This document shows, piece after piece, positions 9,698 to 18,579 of a stretch of DNA of 64,000 nucleotides. The DNA comes from Pleurocapsa sp. FMAR1. GTDB lineage: Bacteria > Cyanobacteriota > Cyanobacteriia > Cyanobacteriales > Xenococcaceae. The translations under genes and the position numbers were made by a program. Positions within the stretch are counted from its first letter, which is position 1. Every line of letters begins with the position of its first letter. Location of the stretch: positions 3,596,001 through 3,660,000 of the forward strand of contig NZ_OY762512.1 of assembly GCF_963665995.1 (NCBI RefSeq). The letters are read 5' to 3'. A model generated the notes under the pieces. That model was not told the origin of the DNA. It did no database searches and saw only the letters and a program-made list of their open reading frames with translations.

Positions 9698-9896
9698 TTA
9701 ACGATAATAAGTAACGCCACGGTATTTCAATTTGGTTTTCTGTTGAGATTTAAGAGCTTTGTCTTTTTCAATTTGTAAAGTTAAATCCCCATAGCGATCG
9801 CGTTTGCTATTATCCAAACACCGACAATCTTCTAAAAATTCTTTTTTATGGTCATACCAAAATGCGAGCGGCTCGAATACAGTTTTCGCGCTAGAT
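9698..9896 (-). pseudogene. Possible remnant of a DUF4278-type small protein
   Basis: Reading leftwards from about 9896, an open frame encodes a charged stretch (FEPLAFWYDHKKEFLEDCR) and ends LKYRGVTYYR before a TAA at 9698-9700. The ending resembles the L-x-YRG-x-x-Y motif of cyanobacterial DUF4278 proteins, also seen intact at 15452-15637. There is no ATG, GTG or TTG in the first part of the frame, and an upstream stop lies just before it. It is therefore either the tail of a broken gene or a gene with a lost start. Confidence 0.35.
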
Positions 9897-10211
9897 TTAC
9901 TTAATATATTTTATCCAGGGAAATTTAGGATTGATACCCACTGACAAAGAATTCCCTCGATAGACAATCTCTAAGTTATAAGGCTTAATAGCAGTTTTTC
10001 TTTCTACTGCTTTTTTCAAAAAGACAACAATACCAGAATAAGAGTTAAATTCCTGCAAATCTTTTTTCAAAATCAAAATACAGGGTATTCTATTACAATT
10101 AATAAAAGTTAGCCAGTGATAGTCACAGATTACTCCGCCACCTCCGACATGAACGGACAGACATATGTGGAGGTGCGCCTTGGTACTGCGATCGTTGGTT
10201 AAAACATACAC
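9897..10211 (-). CDS. Doubtful hypothetical ORF (104 aa)
   Basis: Open frame of unknown nature in the spacer upstream of ndhC. The C-terminal half ([20 protein letters not shown]) looks protein-like, the N-terminal half less so. It ends next to the DUF4278-like remnant in another frame, so both could be pieces of one decayed gene. No Shine-Dalgarno sequence or family motif supports it. Confidence 0.25.
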   Translation of the reverse strand: MYVLTNDRSTKAHLHICLSVHVGGGGVICDYHWLTFINCNRIPCILILKKDLQEFNSYSGIVVFLKKAVERKTAIKPYNLEIVYRGNSLSVGINPKFPWIKYIK

Positions 10212-10238
10212 AATTTACTAGGGAGTAATAAATCAAAA

Positions 10239-10601
10239 TTGTTTGTTCTCAATGGCTATGAATATTTCTTGGGTTTCTTACTTATCTGTAGTGCAGTTCC
10301 AGCCCTAGCTCTAACTGCTTCTAAACTACTAAGACCCAGTAACGGCGGTCCTGAACGTCAAACAACTTACGAATCTGGAATGGAACCTATTGGGGGAGCC
10401 TGGATTCAATTTAATATCCGTTATTATATGTTCGCTTTGGTTTTCGTTGTCTTTGATGTAGAAACAGTATTTTTATATCCCTGGGCAGTAGCTTTCAGCC
10501 GCTTAGGATTGTTAGCATTTGTAGAAGCATTAATATTTATTGCCATCTTGGTAGTTGCTTTAGTATACGCGTGGAGAAAAGGAGCTTTGGAATGGTCATG
10601 A
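10239..10601 (+). CDS. ndhC: NAD(P)H-quinone oxidoreductase subunit 3 (NdhC)
   Basis: Membrane subunit of the cyanobacterial NDH-1 complex, which moves electrons from ferredoxin to plastoquinone in respiration, cyclic electron flow and CO2 uptake. It is 120 residues with three transmembrane helices. The family signature [18 protein letters not shown] includes the quinone-channel loop, and [16 protein letters not shown] carries the conserved acidic residues of helix 2. It ends KGALEWS. The start is TTG at 10239, preceded by gggag; the encoded [13 protein letters not shown] matches the family N-terminus. First gene of ndhC-ndhK-ndhJ; its TGA overlaps the ndhK start region. Confidence 0.97.
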   Translation: MFVLNGYEYFLGFLLICSAVPALALTASKLLRPSNGGPERQTTYESGMEPIGGAWIQFNIRYYMFALVFVVFDVETVFLYPWAVAFSRLGLLAFVEALIFIAILVVALVYAWRKGALEWS

Positions 10602-11326
10602 ATTCCCAAACATTTGAACAACAGCAAGCAGAAAAAATTCTTAATCCGATTAACCCGACCAAGGTCACTCAGGATTTATCAGAAAATGTCATTTTAACTA
10701 CGGTAGACGATCTTTATAATTGGGCAAAACTCTCTAGCCTGTGGCCCATGCTATATGGTACAGCCTGTTGCTTTATTGAATTTGCAGCTTTAATTGGCTC
10801 TAGATTTGATTTTGACCGCTATGGTTTAGTCCCTCGTTCAAGTCCTCGCCAATCGGATTTGATTATTACCGCAGGTACAATCACTATGAAAATGGCTCCT
10901 GCTTTAGTCCGACTTTATGAGGGAATGCCTGAACCCAAGTATGTAATTGCTATGGGTGCTTGTACTATCACAGGAGGAATGTTTAGTACCGACTCTACTA
11001 CCGCAGTCAGAGGAGTAGATAAATTAATTCCCGTGGATGTATATATTCCTGGCTGTCCTCCTCGTCCAGAGGCTATTTTTGATGCCATCATCAAGCTACG
11101 CAAGAAGATTTCTAATCAATCTTTACAGGAGCGAGCCGAAGTTTTAGAGCAGACCCATCGTTACTACAGCACTGCACACAACATGAAGGCTGTAGAGCCA
11201 ATTTTAACTGGTAAATACGTGCAGTCTCAAACTCGTCAAGCACCACCTAGGAAGCTCGCCGAAGCAATGGGAATGCCCTTACCTGCAATAGAGTCAGCAG
11301 AAAAAGAAGAGGTAGAACGTGGTTGA
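10592..11326 (+). CDS. ndhK: NAD(P)H-quinone oxidoreductase subunit K (NdhK)
   Basis: Peripheral-arm subunit (PSST/NuoB family) holding the [4Fe-4S] cluster N2, the last cluster before plastoquinone. Cluster cysteines are in [20 protein letters not shown] and PGCPPRPEA; the quinone-site Arg-rich loop [10 protein letters not shown] is present. I chose the ATG at 10592 because AAGGAG ends about eight bases upstream and the frame then reads [11 protein letters not shown] 10598 is the alternative. An earlier GTG at 10571 lies within ndhC without family similarity. It overlaps the ndhC stop by several bases, which implies translational coupling. About 244 residues, normal for cyanobacteria. Confidence 0.96.
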   Translation: MVMNSQTFEQQQAEKILNPINPTKVTQDLSENVILTTVDDLYNWAKLSSLWPMLYGTACCFIEFAALIGSRFDFDRYGLVPRSSPRQSDLIITAGTITMKMAPALVRLYEGMPEPKYVIAMGACTITGGMFSTDSTTAVRGVDKLIPVDVYIPGCPPRPEAIFDAIIKLRKKISNQSLQERAEVLEQTHRYYSTAHNMKAVEPILTGKYVQSQTRQAPPRKLAEAMGMPLPAIESAEKEEVERG

Positions 11327-11858
11327 AGAAAAGAAAGAGAATCAAAATCCTGATAAAGAGGTGGCAGCCTCAGAAATAGTTACTGCAGGTCAGACTTCTA
11401 GCTGGCTAACTGAAAATGGTTTTGATAACGAGGCTTTAAATCCTGACACCTCTAATATTGAAATGATTAAGGTAGATGCAGATTTATTGTTGCCTATTGC
11501 CACTGCTTTATATGCTTATGGTTATAACTACCTCCAGTGTCAAGGGGCTTATGATTTAGGACCAGGCAAAGAACTAGTTAGCTTTTATCATTTAATTAAA
11601 GTTGACGATGATGTAGAGCAAGCCGAAGAAGTTCGTCTAAAAGTCTTTTTGCCGAGAGATAATCCTCAAGTTCCTTCAGTTTACTGGATTTGGAAGGCAG
11701 CAGACTGGCAAGAGCGGGAAAGCTATGATATGTTCGGTATTGTCTACGAAGGTCATCCTAATCTCAAGCGTATTTTGATGAACGAAGATTGGGTTGGTTG
11801 GCCTTTGAGAAAAGACTATATATCCCCTGAATTTTTTGAGTTACAGGATGCTTATTAA
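11319..11858 (+). CDS. ndhJ: NAD(P)H-quinone oxidoreductase subunit J (NdhJ)
   Basis: Peripheral-arm subunit (30-kDa/NuoC family) of NDH-1, packing beside NdhK and NdhH. The family core [19 protein letters not shown] with the following [16 protein letters not shown] is complete, and the protein ends FFELQDAY. It starts at a GTG overlapping the last codons of ndhK, with agaagagg six bases upstream, so expression is coupled. The acidic N-terminal tail (first 40 residues) is variable in cyanobacteria. 179 residues. Confidence 0.96.
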   Translation: MVEEKKENQNPDKEVAASEIVTAGQTSSWLTENGFDNEALNPDTSNIEMIKVDADLLLPIATALYAYGYNYLQCQGAYDLGPGKELVSFYHLIKVDDDVEQAEEVRLKVFLPRDNPQVPSVYWIWKAADWQERESYDMFGIVYEGHPNLKRILMNEDWVGWPLRKDYISPEFFELQDAY

Positions 11859-11926
11859 TTTAATAAATAGTTGATAACTATTGAGATAGTAGCTATTAAT
11901 TGCCATATTTTTGATTCAAATCACTG

Positions 11927-11964
11927 GATGTAGAAACACAATTTTTAAGTTTCTACATCTTTTT
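11927..11964 (+). terminator. Rho-independent terminator of ndhCKJ
   Basis: Perfect 11-bp stem gatgtagaaac (11927-11937) / gtttctacatc (11949-11959), an 11-nt loop, then a T-rich run ttttt. It lies about 70 bases after the ndhJ stop. Confidence 0.8.
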
Positions 11965-12110
11965 ATTTCTAAACTTGTTCAAAACTTATCCAAATCAGAG
12001 TAATTTTAAGGCTTTCTCAAATTATTTAAATTGTTAAAATATTTAAATATCAAATTATTTTGTAAGAAATAAAGCGATCGCCTTACAGCAAATTCCTGAG
12101 CGGCAATTAG

Positions 12111-12350
12111 CAAACTGCGATCGATAATCAAGCAAAATATCAAGCTCAAAAGCGATTATATATTCAAGAACTAGATTTGCCTCTGGTTGTCTGCGTCGAT
12201 CATAACCCCCATGTCGGTCAAAATATTACGCAAATTTAAAATCCTGCTGGCTATTGTGTTATTGCCGTAAATGATGCAGCAAAAACTTTAATGGTACTAT
12301 TGAAAACTCAGCCAACTCTAGTTTTTTTGAATGCAGCAATGTCAGACTAA
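12111..12350 (+). pseudogene. Remnant of a PatA-like response regulator
   Basis: The frame from 12111 reads QAKYQAQKRLYIQELDLPLV, then VCVDHNPHVGQNITQI, a TAA stop (12237-12239), and NPAGYCVIAVNDAAKTLMVL followed by LLKTQPTLVFLNAAMSD. This follows the cyanobacterial PatA pattern: an E-L-x-LP linker, a receiver start (V-CVD), a G-Y-x-V-I turn and an L-x-FL strand at the phosphoacceptor position, which is Asn here instead of Asp. The frame also stops right after the MP-equivalent position. Just upstream another frame reads IALQQIPERQLAN, perhaps the preceding domain. The gene is clearly dead; the spacer 11965-12407 holds nothing else I can name. Confidence 0.6.
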
Positions 12351-12407
12351 TTATTTATTTACAGTATTTTAATATTTTTAAACTCAATACTGGATGTAAA
12401 TTCATCG

Positions 12408-13145
12408 CTATATTCTTTGTAATAGACTTAATCCATGAGTATCAGTGCCACAGGTACTATAGAGATTGTGTTTTTTAGCTAATTCTTGCACGTTTTTAGT
12501 TTTATTGGGGCTAGGTCTCCAGATTTTAGGATTATCATAAGCATAGTAAGTTTCTACACCATCAATTTCTAATTCGGCAACTGCTGGAATTAATCGGTTT
12601 CCAGAACGGCGATAGCGTTCTGGATGAGCTAGTACCACTAAGCCTCCAGCTTGGTGAAGACAATCAATTACCTGTTTAGCTGCTGCATCTTTGCCTAAAG
12701 GCTTTTCTCCTTGAAGATATAGCTCTAAAGAAGGATGTTCGGGATCGAAGCCATAACCCAATATATGTACTTCTACCTCTAACAGCTTGGATGTAATTTC
12801 TACCCCTGTCCATAAATGAGGCAGGTTTTCTACTTTACTTTTAAAGCCTAGATCTGAAAGATATTGTTCGGCTTGTCGATAGCCGCTAACCGAATGATGG
12901 TCTGTAATCGCAAAACCTTGAAGTCCAATAGCGATCGCCTGTTGCACCAGGGATAATGGTGTTAGTCTACCATCTGAAGCAGTGGTGTGCATATGAAAGT
13001 TAAAAGCATAGGGACAACTAACATAGCTAATAGTTTCCCAGACACTCTTGAGGTAAACAGTGTCCTGTGTTTTTGGTTTGAAAGGATACATAGCAACCAT
13101 GCACATCAAAGGGGAGAAAATGTTTCTATTGGTTACAAATACCAT
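12408..13145 (-). CDS. PHP-domain metal-dependent phosphoesterase
   Basis: Cytosolic member of the polymerase-and-histidinol-phosphatase superfamily, likely a nucleotidase/exonuclease of the YciV/RNase AM type, although the substrate is not certain. Metal-ligand motifs in order: FNFHMHTTASDGRLTP, ITDHHSVSG, VEITSKLLEVEVHILGYGF, VVLAHPERYRR and CGTDTHGLS. The cyanobacterial version is usually 220-240 residues. The ATG at 13145 gives 245 residues, but internal Met codons at residues 14, 16 and 19 fit family length better; no Shine-Dalgarno sequence decides between them. Monocistronic and convergent with the decayed PatA-like gene. Confidence 0.85.
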   Translation of the reverse strand: MVFVTNRNIFSPLMCMVAMYPFKPKTQDTVYLKSVWETISYVSCPYAFNFHMHTTASDGRLTPLSLVQQAIAIGLQGFAITDHHSVSGYRQAEQYLSDLGFKSKVENLPHLWTGVEITSKLLEVEVHILGYGFDPEHPSLELYLQGEKPLGKDAAAKQVIDCLHQAGGLVVLAHPERYRRSGNRLIPAVAELEIDGVETYYAYDNPKIWRPSPNKTKNVQELAKKHNLYSTCGTDTHGLSLLQRI

Positions 13146-13295
13146 AACAAAATAAAATACCTACTGGGAAGCATAACTAGGAACGAGCAATGATAAAAAA
13201 AAGATTAAAACCATTGACAATTATACCTAATATGGATTTCCAAGCCTACAGTTTAATAATTAAAAATAGATATAAAGTTATCTAATAATTTATAT

Positions 13296-14198
13296 ATGAC
13301 GACCTTATTACCTGCTGTTTTACCTGTAGGCTTGATTATTTTAATTGGTTTTATCGTCGGTCGTACTTTACCATTACAGCGTTCAACTCTCTCCCAGTTA
13401 ACTTTATATACTTTATCTCCAGCATTAGTAGTTGATGGACTTTATCGTACTAAGTTGTCTTTAGCAAGCTCAAGCAAACTATTGCTAGGATTTGCCCTAA
13501 CCTCCATAACTATATACAGTCTTGTTTGGCTGGTTAGTAGAGTATTTGGCTTGAATCCAACCCTAAGCCGAGCAATTACCGCTATCATTATGTTTCCTAA
13601 CAACGGCAATATGGGATTGCCTGTGGCGACTTTTGCTTTGGGTGCAGCAGGACTAGACAGGGCAATTATCTATATGCTGGGGTCTAGTTTTCTCATGTTT
13701 TGTTTTGGTCCTGCTATTATTCGCGGGAATGGCGTAATTGAAGGTTTTAAGTTAACTTTACGATTACCGTTGCTTTGGGCAATTTTATTTGGCATTAGCC
13801 TGAGATTATTTTCAGTTAAACTACCCTGGGAATTGGATAAAGGTATTCAGCAGTTAGGTGCAGCAGCAATTCCTATTGCCTTGATTTTACTAGGAATGCA
13901 ATTATCTCAGACTCGTTTCCAACCAAGAATTAAAGAAATTGTACTTGCTATTGCCCGCTTAGCCATTGCTCCTCTGATTGCTTATTGTTTTGGCAGGTTA
14001 CTACAGCTAGATAGTTTAAATTTACAGGTACTAATTTTGCAAAGTGCCATGCCTACGGCAGTTAATTCTTTTGTGCTGGTAAGCGAGTTTGGTGGCGATA
14101 AAGATTTGGTTGCTAGGGCAATTGTTACATCCACCCTGATGAGTTTTGTTACCTTACCTATAGTCTTGACAGTGTTGATGAAAATACCTCAGACATAA
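13296..14198 (+). CDS. AEC-family (auxin efflux carrier-like) permease
   Basis: Polytopic inner-membrane transporter of 300 residues with about ten hydrophobic helices. Family features are the N-terminal PVGLIILIGFIVGR, the central FPNNGNMGLPVATFALG (the Asn-rich broken helix of this fold), and AIPIALILLGMQLSQTRF, which opens the second five-helix repeat. The repeat crossover QSAMPTAVNSFVLVSEFGGD is also present. Bacterial members move malate, malonate or other organic acids; the substrate here is unknown. No partner gene adjoins it. Confidence 0.88.
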   Translation: MTTLLPAVLPVGLIILIGFIVGRTLPLQRSTLSQLTLYTLSPALVVDGLYRTKLSLASSSKLLLGFALTSITIYSLVWLVSRVFGLNPTLSRAITAIIMFPNNGNMGLPVATFALGAAGLDRAIIYMLGSSFLMFCFGPAIIRGNGVIEGFKLTLRLPLLWAILFGISLRLFSVKLPWELDKGIQQLGAAAIPIALILLGMQLSQTRFQPRIKEIVLAIARLAIAPLIAYCFGRLLQLDSLNLQVLILQSAMPTAVNSFVLVSEFGGDKDLVARAIVTSTLMSFVTLPIVLTVLMKIPQT

Positions 14199-14352
14199 AA
14201 ACAAGTGCCTATAAGAATTTAACGCCAATGCTGATGGGAAATATCCAGTTATTTTCTTACAATGATATTATAGACAGCTTCCGAGATTGAAATTTTTTAC
14301 TGACAAAATTTAAACCTCAAAAAGTGAATAAGAAATTAAGATTAAGCAAATT

Positions 14353-14736
14353 ATGTTAGGAAATTTTCAGCAAAGCAATTTGCGAATTGAAGTAAACGCC
14401 TCGGAAAAAAACATTAGAGAAAGCTTACTCGAAAGCGATCGCCTTAAGCAATGGATGTGGCCACAAAACTTTACTTCTCTATCGGGTCAATTAACTAAAG
14501 GAGATACTTTTATTAGTTCTTTGGGATTAATAAAAGTTGAACATCAAGTAGAGATGGTTGAAGATAACTGTCTACGCTTAATACTAAGCAAAGGCATAGA
14601 TGGATATCATCAATGGCACTGGGGTGATGGCTGGCTACAGTCTCGCTTGGAAGGTATTTCGGCTTTGCCCCTTAATTTGGGACAAACTCTTAGCTTATTT
14701 CGTTTACGTCAATACCTCAGTACTAATTATCAATAA
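14353..14736 (+). CDS. SRPBCC-like conserved cyanobacterial protein (127 aa)
   Basis: Small soluble protein with the layout of the START/SRPBCC ligand-binding fold. It has an N-terminal beta strand (LRIEVNASEKNIRESLLESD), a helix ending RLKQWMWPQNF, strand pairs, and a long C-terminal helix (LNLGQTLSLFRLRQYLSTNY). No catalytic residues are evident. Similar short proteins of unknown function are widespread in cyanobacteria; the assignment rests on pattern only. ATG at 14353 preceded by aagattaagc. Confidence 0.6.
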   Translation: MLGNFQQSNLRIEVNASEKNIRESLLESDRLKQWMWPQNFTSLSGQLTKGDTFISSLGLIKVEHQVEMVEDNCLRLILSKGIDGYHQWHWGDGWLQSRLEGISALPLNLGQTLSLFRLRQYLSTNYQ

Positions 14737-14741
14737 CCTGA

Positions 14742-14830
14742 GTTCGGGATAAGCTCAAATTCTTGTTATTTCGTTGGCTGAAAATGCTATTCCTTGGTAA
14801 AATAACTGTCGAAATTGTCTTAACCCGAAC
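14742..14830. mobile_element. MITE-like element with inverted termini
   Basis: An 89-bp segment bounded by gttcgggataag (14742-14753) and cttaacccgaac (14819-14830), which are inverted repeats matching at 11 of 12 positions. No coding capacity. It sits in the convergent spacer between two small genes. It is probably a non-autonomous derivative of an insertion sequence whose parent is not in this window. Confidence 0.55.
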
Positions 14831-14849
14831 TAAACGTTACTCAATATTT

Positions 14850-15242
14850 TCAACTTGAGCAAACGCTGGTTTCCAACTGTCTAAACTCTTCTTGCAAAAT
14901 AGATACTAGCTGGTTGTTTCCCTGATTTTTTGCTACCCGCAGACGATGCTGCAAGTTACAGCGTAAGTTTTCTAGATGTTTTTTTTGTGCTTGGCGATCG
15001 CTTAACTGATATTTCAAAATATCATAAGCAAAACTAACTTCTTCAGCTTGAGATGGCTTAACTAGACACGTCCTAGAAACATAGTTAATCTGCTCGATGT
15101 TGCTTTGTCTTCTATGGGACTGGCTTTCTACTGATAATATGTGGCGAGGTAGCTTAGATCTATGATGACAAGCAGTAATTTCTGTTTCAATTAGTAGCTG
15201 GTACTCTCTCCTGCTACTAGTTGAATAAGATAGATTTTTCAT
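14850..15242 (-). CDS. Conserved hypothetical protein (130 aa)
   Basis: Unrecognised basic protein. The N-terminal half is poorly structured and rich in Ser, Arg and His. The C-terminal half is helical (QKKHLENLRCNLQHRLRVAK, then NQGNNQLVSILQEEFRQLE), a pattern seen at the end of several small cyanobacterial proteins. I prefer the ATG at 15242; the longer frame starts at TTG 15260. No membrane segment. Confidence 0.5.
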   Translation of the reverse strand: MKNLSYSTSSRREYQLLIETEITACHHRSKLPRHILSVESQSHRRQSNIEQINYVSRTCLVKPSQAEEVSFAYDILKYQLSDRQAQKKHLENLRCNLQHRLRVAKNQGNNQLVSILQEEFRQLETSVCSS

Positions 15243-15451
15243 TATTTTCTTTACAGTCAAAAATATTCATAGTAATAGCAAAAGTTAACAGTTAATTTAT
15301 TTAGTCTGAATTGATGGAAGTATTGCAGGTAGAGAAGATAGAGAGGTGGTGGAGTGGAGAAATAGAGAGGATGGAGTAAAAACGACTCTACACCAAATAC
15401 CCCAAATACTTCACTACCCCAATTACTCCTCAAAACAATTTTGACGGACTA

Positions 15452-15637
15452 CTAGCCTTTAGTGTAATGGACTCCTCGATAGGTTAATCCTGTTGGTTTG
15501 TTGCTATGACGGTGCTTTTCTGTTAAATGATGAACTTTCCAAGGCTTACCACGATAGAGTCCACCAACTTCACCTTCACTTACATCCCATTCTAAATGGG
15601 GAGCTTCATAAGTTTTTCCTCTAAATTGTAGCTTCAT
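15452..15637 (-). CDS. DUF4278 domain protein (61 aa)
   Basis: Tiny protein built of the DUF4278 motif: it begins MKLQFRGKTYEAP and ends LTYRGVHYTKG, two copies of the L-x-(F/Y)RG-x-x-Y pattern, with a third weaker one (GLYRGKPWKV) between. The family is abundant in cyanobacteria and has no known function. ATG start, AT-rich leader. The 285-bp spacer to coaE contains nothing I recognise. Confidence 0.8.
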   Translation of the reverse strand: MKLQFRGKTYEAPHLEWDVSEGEVGGLYRGKPWKVHHLTEKHRHSNKPTGLTYRGVHYTKG

Positions 15638-15922
15638 TTTTTATACCTCTAACATGAACTATAGATATTTTTTTTACTTTTAAATTTTAAATATTGGCGA
15701 CTACGAGATTTTCAACTCGATCTGGTTCACATTCTTCCTAACAAATAGGTAAGTATGCTACTTCTTTTTTAAGACAAAGTTAATTCGCCTCTATTACAGT
15801 GAGCAATAAAAACTTTTCATCTAAAACATCGAGAAAATTTATTGCCTTGTCATTTTATTATAGTACATTTTTCTGTAACTATTGTTACCGTTTTATCCAG
15901 AAAATAGATTTGTTATAAAACT

Positions 15923-16531
15923 TTACTGAAAAGAATCCTTTTTATTAATTGCAGTATCTACTTGAGCATATAAATCAGCTAGATCGGCATTATTATGTAA
16001 AACAACGTCTGCTGCTGCAACCTTTTCTACCAGAGGAAGTTGGTTGTCAATTCTCGATTGAGCTTGCTCTAGAGTTAAATGATTGCGCTGCTGTAGGCGG
16101 GTAATTTGTAAAGCGCGATCGCAACTAACTACCCAGATTTCTGTCACCGTATCTGTGAGCTTGGCTTCAAACAACAAAGGTATAGCTAACACGATTGTAT
16201 TATTTAAAGTATAGTGCAATTCTTGCTGAAAGCGATCGCGAACATAGGGATGGATTTGGCTTTCTAGCCACTGCTTTTCTTGAAGATCATTGAAAACAAT
16301 TTCTCCTAAACTAGAGCGATCGAGATCGTCATCAGCTAACTTTACCCTCTCACCATAATGAGCAAAAATAGTCTGTAAAATAGGTGAATTTTTTGCTACG
16401 GCTTCCCTTGCATAAATATCTGCATCCAATACAGGCAAATTATATTTCTCTGCCAAGTAATTCGATACAGTAGTTTTTCCTGTGGCAATTCCTCCTGTTA
16501 GTCCAATAAGTCTGCTGGCTGAATTTTTCAT
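15923..16531 (-). CDS. coaE: Dephospho-CoA kinase
   Basis: Phosphorylates the 3'-hydroxyl of dephospho-CoA, the last step of CoA synthesis. P-loop GGIATGKT at residues 13-20 in the N-terminal context RLIGLTGGIATGKT. The family motif DADIYAREAV holds the catalytic Asp and lid contacts, IHPYVRDRF follows, and the CoA-domain region is LLFEAKLTD, followed by a typical QITRLQQRNHLTLEQAQSRI segment. 202 residues, full length. The C-terminal tail is short. Transcribed away from the flavin-reductase gene. Confidence 0.95.
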   Translation of the reverse strand: MKNSASRLIGLTGGIATGKTTVSNYLAEKYNLPVLDADIYAREAVAKNSPILQTIFAHYGERVKLADDDLDRSSLGEIVFNDLQEKQWLESQIHPYVRDRFQQELHYTLNNTIVLAIPLLFEAKLTDTVTEIWVVSCDRALQITRLQQRNHLTLEQAQSRIDNQLPLVEKVAAADVVLHNNADLADLYAQVDTAINKKDSFQ

Positions 16532-16637
16532 GTGTAACGAATGCTTAAAGTTAATATTTCTAACTAAAGGAAGTTTTTCTAATTACAGTTGCTTGATAAA
16601 CTAATGCGAGGTAATTTTAAATTAAGGAGCAAGACTT

Positions 16638-17120
16638 TTGTTAGACCAACAGGCAAAAAAAACAATGTTACGCAAAATCCCTCATGGATTATACATCTGT
16701 GGCGTTAAAGAAGGGGATGAAATGAATGGTTTTACAGTTAGCTGGTTGATGCAATCATCCTTTGAACCGCCTTTGGTAGTTAATTGCGTCAAGAAAGGCA
16801 CTGTTTCCCATAAAATGATCGAAAATACCCAAGTATTCAGCATCAGCTTTTTAGAAGCAGGACAAAAAGACTTAGCGGCATCTTTCTTTAAACCCAAATC
16901 CCGCGTGGGTAACAAATTTGAGGATGTGGAATTTTATGAAGGAGAAGAAACAGGCTGTCCGATTATTAAAGACTCTCTGGGTTACATTGAATGTAAAGTA
17001 GTCGGCACAGTCGAACAAGGAGATCACACCGTATATGTCGGCGAGGTAATTGCTTCTGGTATTCATCGCCAAGGCGATCAATTGTTGTTATCTAGTACTG
17101 GTTGGGAATATGGTGGTTAA
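16638..17120 (+). CDS. Flavin reductase-like FMN-binding protein
   Basis: Single split-barrel FMN-binding domain of the flavin reductase family (160 residues). The family segment runs from KIPHGLYICGVKEGDEMNGF through TVSWLMQSSFEPPLVV and the later HTVYVGEV. Free-standing domains of this type in cyanobacteria act as flavin:NAD(P)H reductases or are related to the C-terminal part of flavodiiron proteins; the electron partner is unknown. The start is TTG at 16638 with a strong AAGGAG eight bases upstream, which decides it. Confidence 0.88.
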   Translation: MLDQQAKKTMLRKIPHGLYICGVKEGDEMNGFTVSWLMQSSFEPPLVVNCVKKGTVSHKMIENTQVFSISFLEAGQKDLAASFFKPKSRVGNKFEDVEFYEGEETGCPIIKDSLGYIECKVVGTVEQGDHTVYVGEVIASGIHRQGDQLLLSSTGWEYGG

Positions 17121-17237
17121 AGTAAGAAGTAAGAAGTAATAGGTAAGAAGTAGCAAGTCAGAATGTTTTTAAAAGCGCATCGGTCTTGATAAAGCAGCTA
17201 GTTTTATCAAGACTCTTGTAGCTTGCTACTTTTTTTC
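17121..17237 (+). terminator. Repeat-rich terminator region after the flavin reductase gene
   Basis: Short AAGTAAG-type repeats (17121-17156) are followed by a stem gtcttgataaa (17183-17193) / tttatcaagac (17203-17213). An outer pairing agtagcaag / cttgctact runs into seven or eight T. It can terminate both this gene and the convergent PIN/TRAM gene. Confidence 0.5.
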
Positions 17238-17252
17238 TGTTGTTTAATCAAA

Positions 17253-18350
17253 TTAACCAACTGCATTAGAATAGCTTTCCGATTCAGACTGGGGTTTAGC
17301 AAAAATCATTCTACCTGCGGAGGTTTGTAAAGAAGATGTCACTACTGCCTGTATCTCTCCACCGACGAAATCACTCCCTTCTTCTACCACAACCATAGTG
17401 CCGTCTTCTAAATAGCCAATACCCTGTTCTGGTTCTTTCCCTTGCTTAAGTATTTTAAGCTCTAGATTATCCCCAGGAAGATAAACAGGACGTAATGAAC
17501 GAGCAAGATCGTTAATGTTGAGAATTTGTACCTTTTGTAGATTAGCAACTTTACTAAGGTTATAGTCGTTGGTCAAAAGAGTGCCGCTAATTTCTTGAGT
17601 CAATTTAACTAGCTTGGCATCAACCGTATCGATATCCTCATAATCAGCTTGATTAATCACAATGCGATTGGGGTAGTCTTCCTGCATCTGATTAAGAATA
17701 TCTAAACCTCGTCTACCACGAATCCGCTTTTGGGAGTTGCTAGAATCAGCCAGATTTTGTAATTCTTGCAGCACAAACTGAGGAATAAGTATCTGCCCTT
17801 CTAAAAAACCAGTTTTAAGCAGTTCTTCCACCCTGCCGTCGATGATACAGCTAGTATCGAGAACTTTGGCAGGCATAGCTTCTAAAGTTCCTTCAGCTAC
17901 CAGCATTGATTCAATACTATTAGGATTAATCAAGCGTAAAAAGGTACGTCCATGAGTATCCGCTAAACTAATACCTAAATAAGAGAACATGACGCTACCT
18001 AATACCGCTACAGTAGGTTTAAAGAAGCTTAGTTCTTTGGGTATGGGTAACAAGAACATCGGTGCCAGCATTAAGTTGGCTACCAGCAAACCCATAACTA
18101 GCCCGATCGCTCTGGTAATGATAATCTCAATTCTAGTGCTGCGAATCTGCTGCTCTAGACGGCGATAGGTAGTCTGTACGGCAACTCCAATGCCTAAACC
18201 AATTATGGCAGCAAAGCCAGCAATCACGAAGCGCAAGGCTTCGATATTTGATACCCCTTGCAAGATATCAGGAGGAAGCAACTGTAACCCATCAAACCCG
18301 ATGTTTACAGCAGCGATAATGCAAATGATAATTATGATGGCATCAACCAT
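17253..18350 (-). CDS. PIN/TRAM domain membrane protein (YacL-like)
   Basis: Integral membrane protein of 365 residues with four N-terminal hydrophobic helices (about 1-20, 40-60, 85-105, 112-130). A cytoplasmic PIN nuclease-like domain follows: it begins DTSCIIDGRVEELL with conserved acids and has a later TNDYNLSKVANL motif. A C-terminal TRAM RNA-binding domain runs from GKEPEQGIGYLEDGTMVVVE to SSLQTSAGRMIF. The architecture matches YacL-type proteins found in Firmicutes and cyanobacteria. Ribonuclease activity is plausible but unproven for this branch. Confidence 0.9.
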   Translation of the reverse strand: MVDAIIIIICIIAAVNIGFDGLQLLPPDILQGVSNIEALRFVIAGFAAIIGLGIGVAVQTTYRRLEQQIRSTRIEIIITRAIGLVMGLLVANLMLAPMFLLPIPKELSFFKPTVAVLGSVMFSYLGISLADTHGRTFLRLINPNSIESMLVAEGTLEAMPAKVLDTSCIIDGRVEELLKTGFLEGQILIPQFVLQELQNLADSSNSQKRIRGRRGLDILNQMQEDYPNRIVINQADYEDIDTVDAKLVKLTQEISGTLLTNDYNLSKVANLQKVQILNINDLARSLRPVYLPGDNLELKILKQGKEPEQGIGYLEDGTMVVVEEGSDFVGGEIQAVVTSSLQTSAGRMIFAKPQSESESYSNAVG

Positions 18351-18579
18351 TGTCTTAGTTGAATATTATGATAAAGATGTATTTCTTCTTTACTGTAATA
18401 AATTCTCGGTAATAGTGTAATAAATCTAAGGGAGTTCTTAATGTTGCAAAATTAATCTAAGCGACGGAATTTATCTCTTAAATCTAGATATATATACGTT
18501 TTTAATTTGAAATAGAAATATCCATAATTTTTTTAGAACTATACTCAACATAATTATTCAGGTGTTGAAATATTTAATA

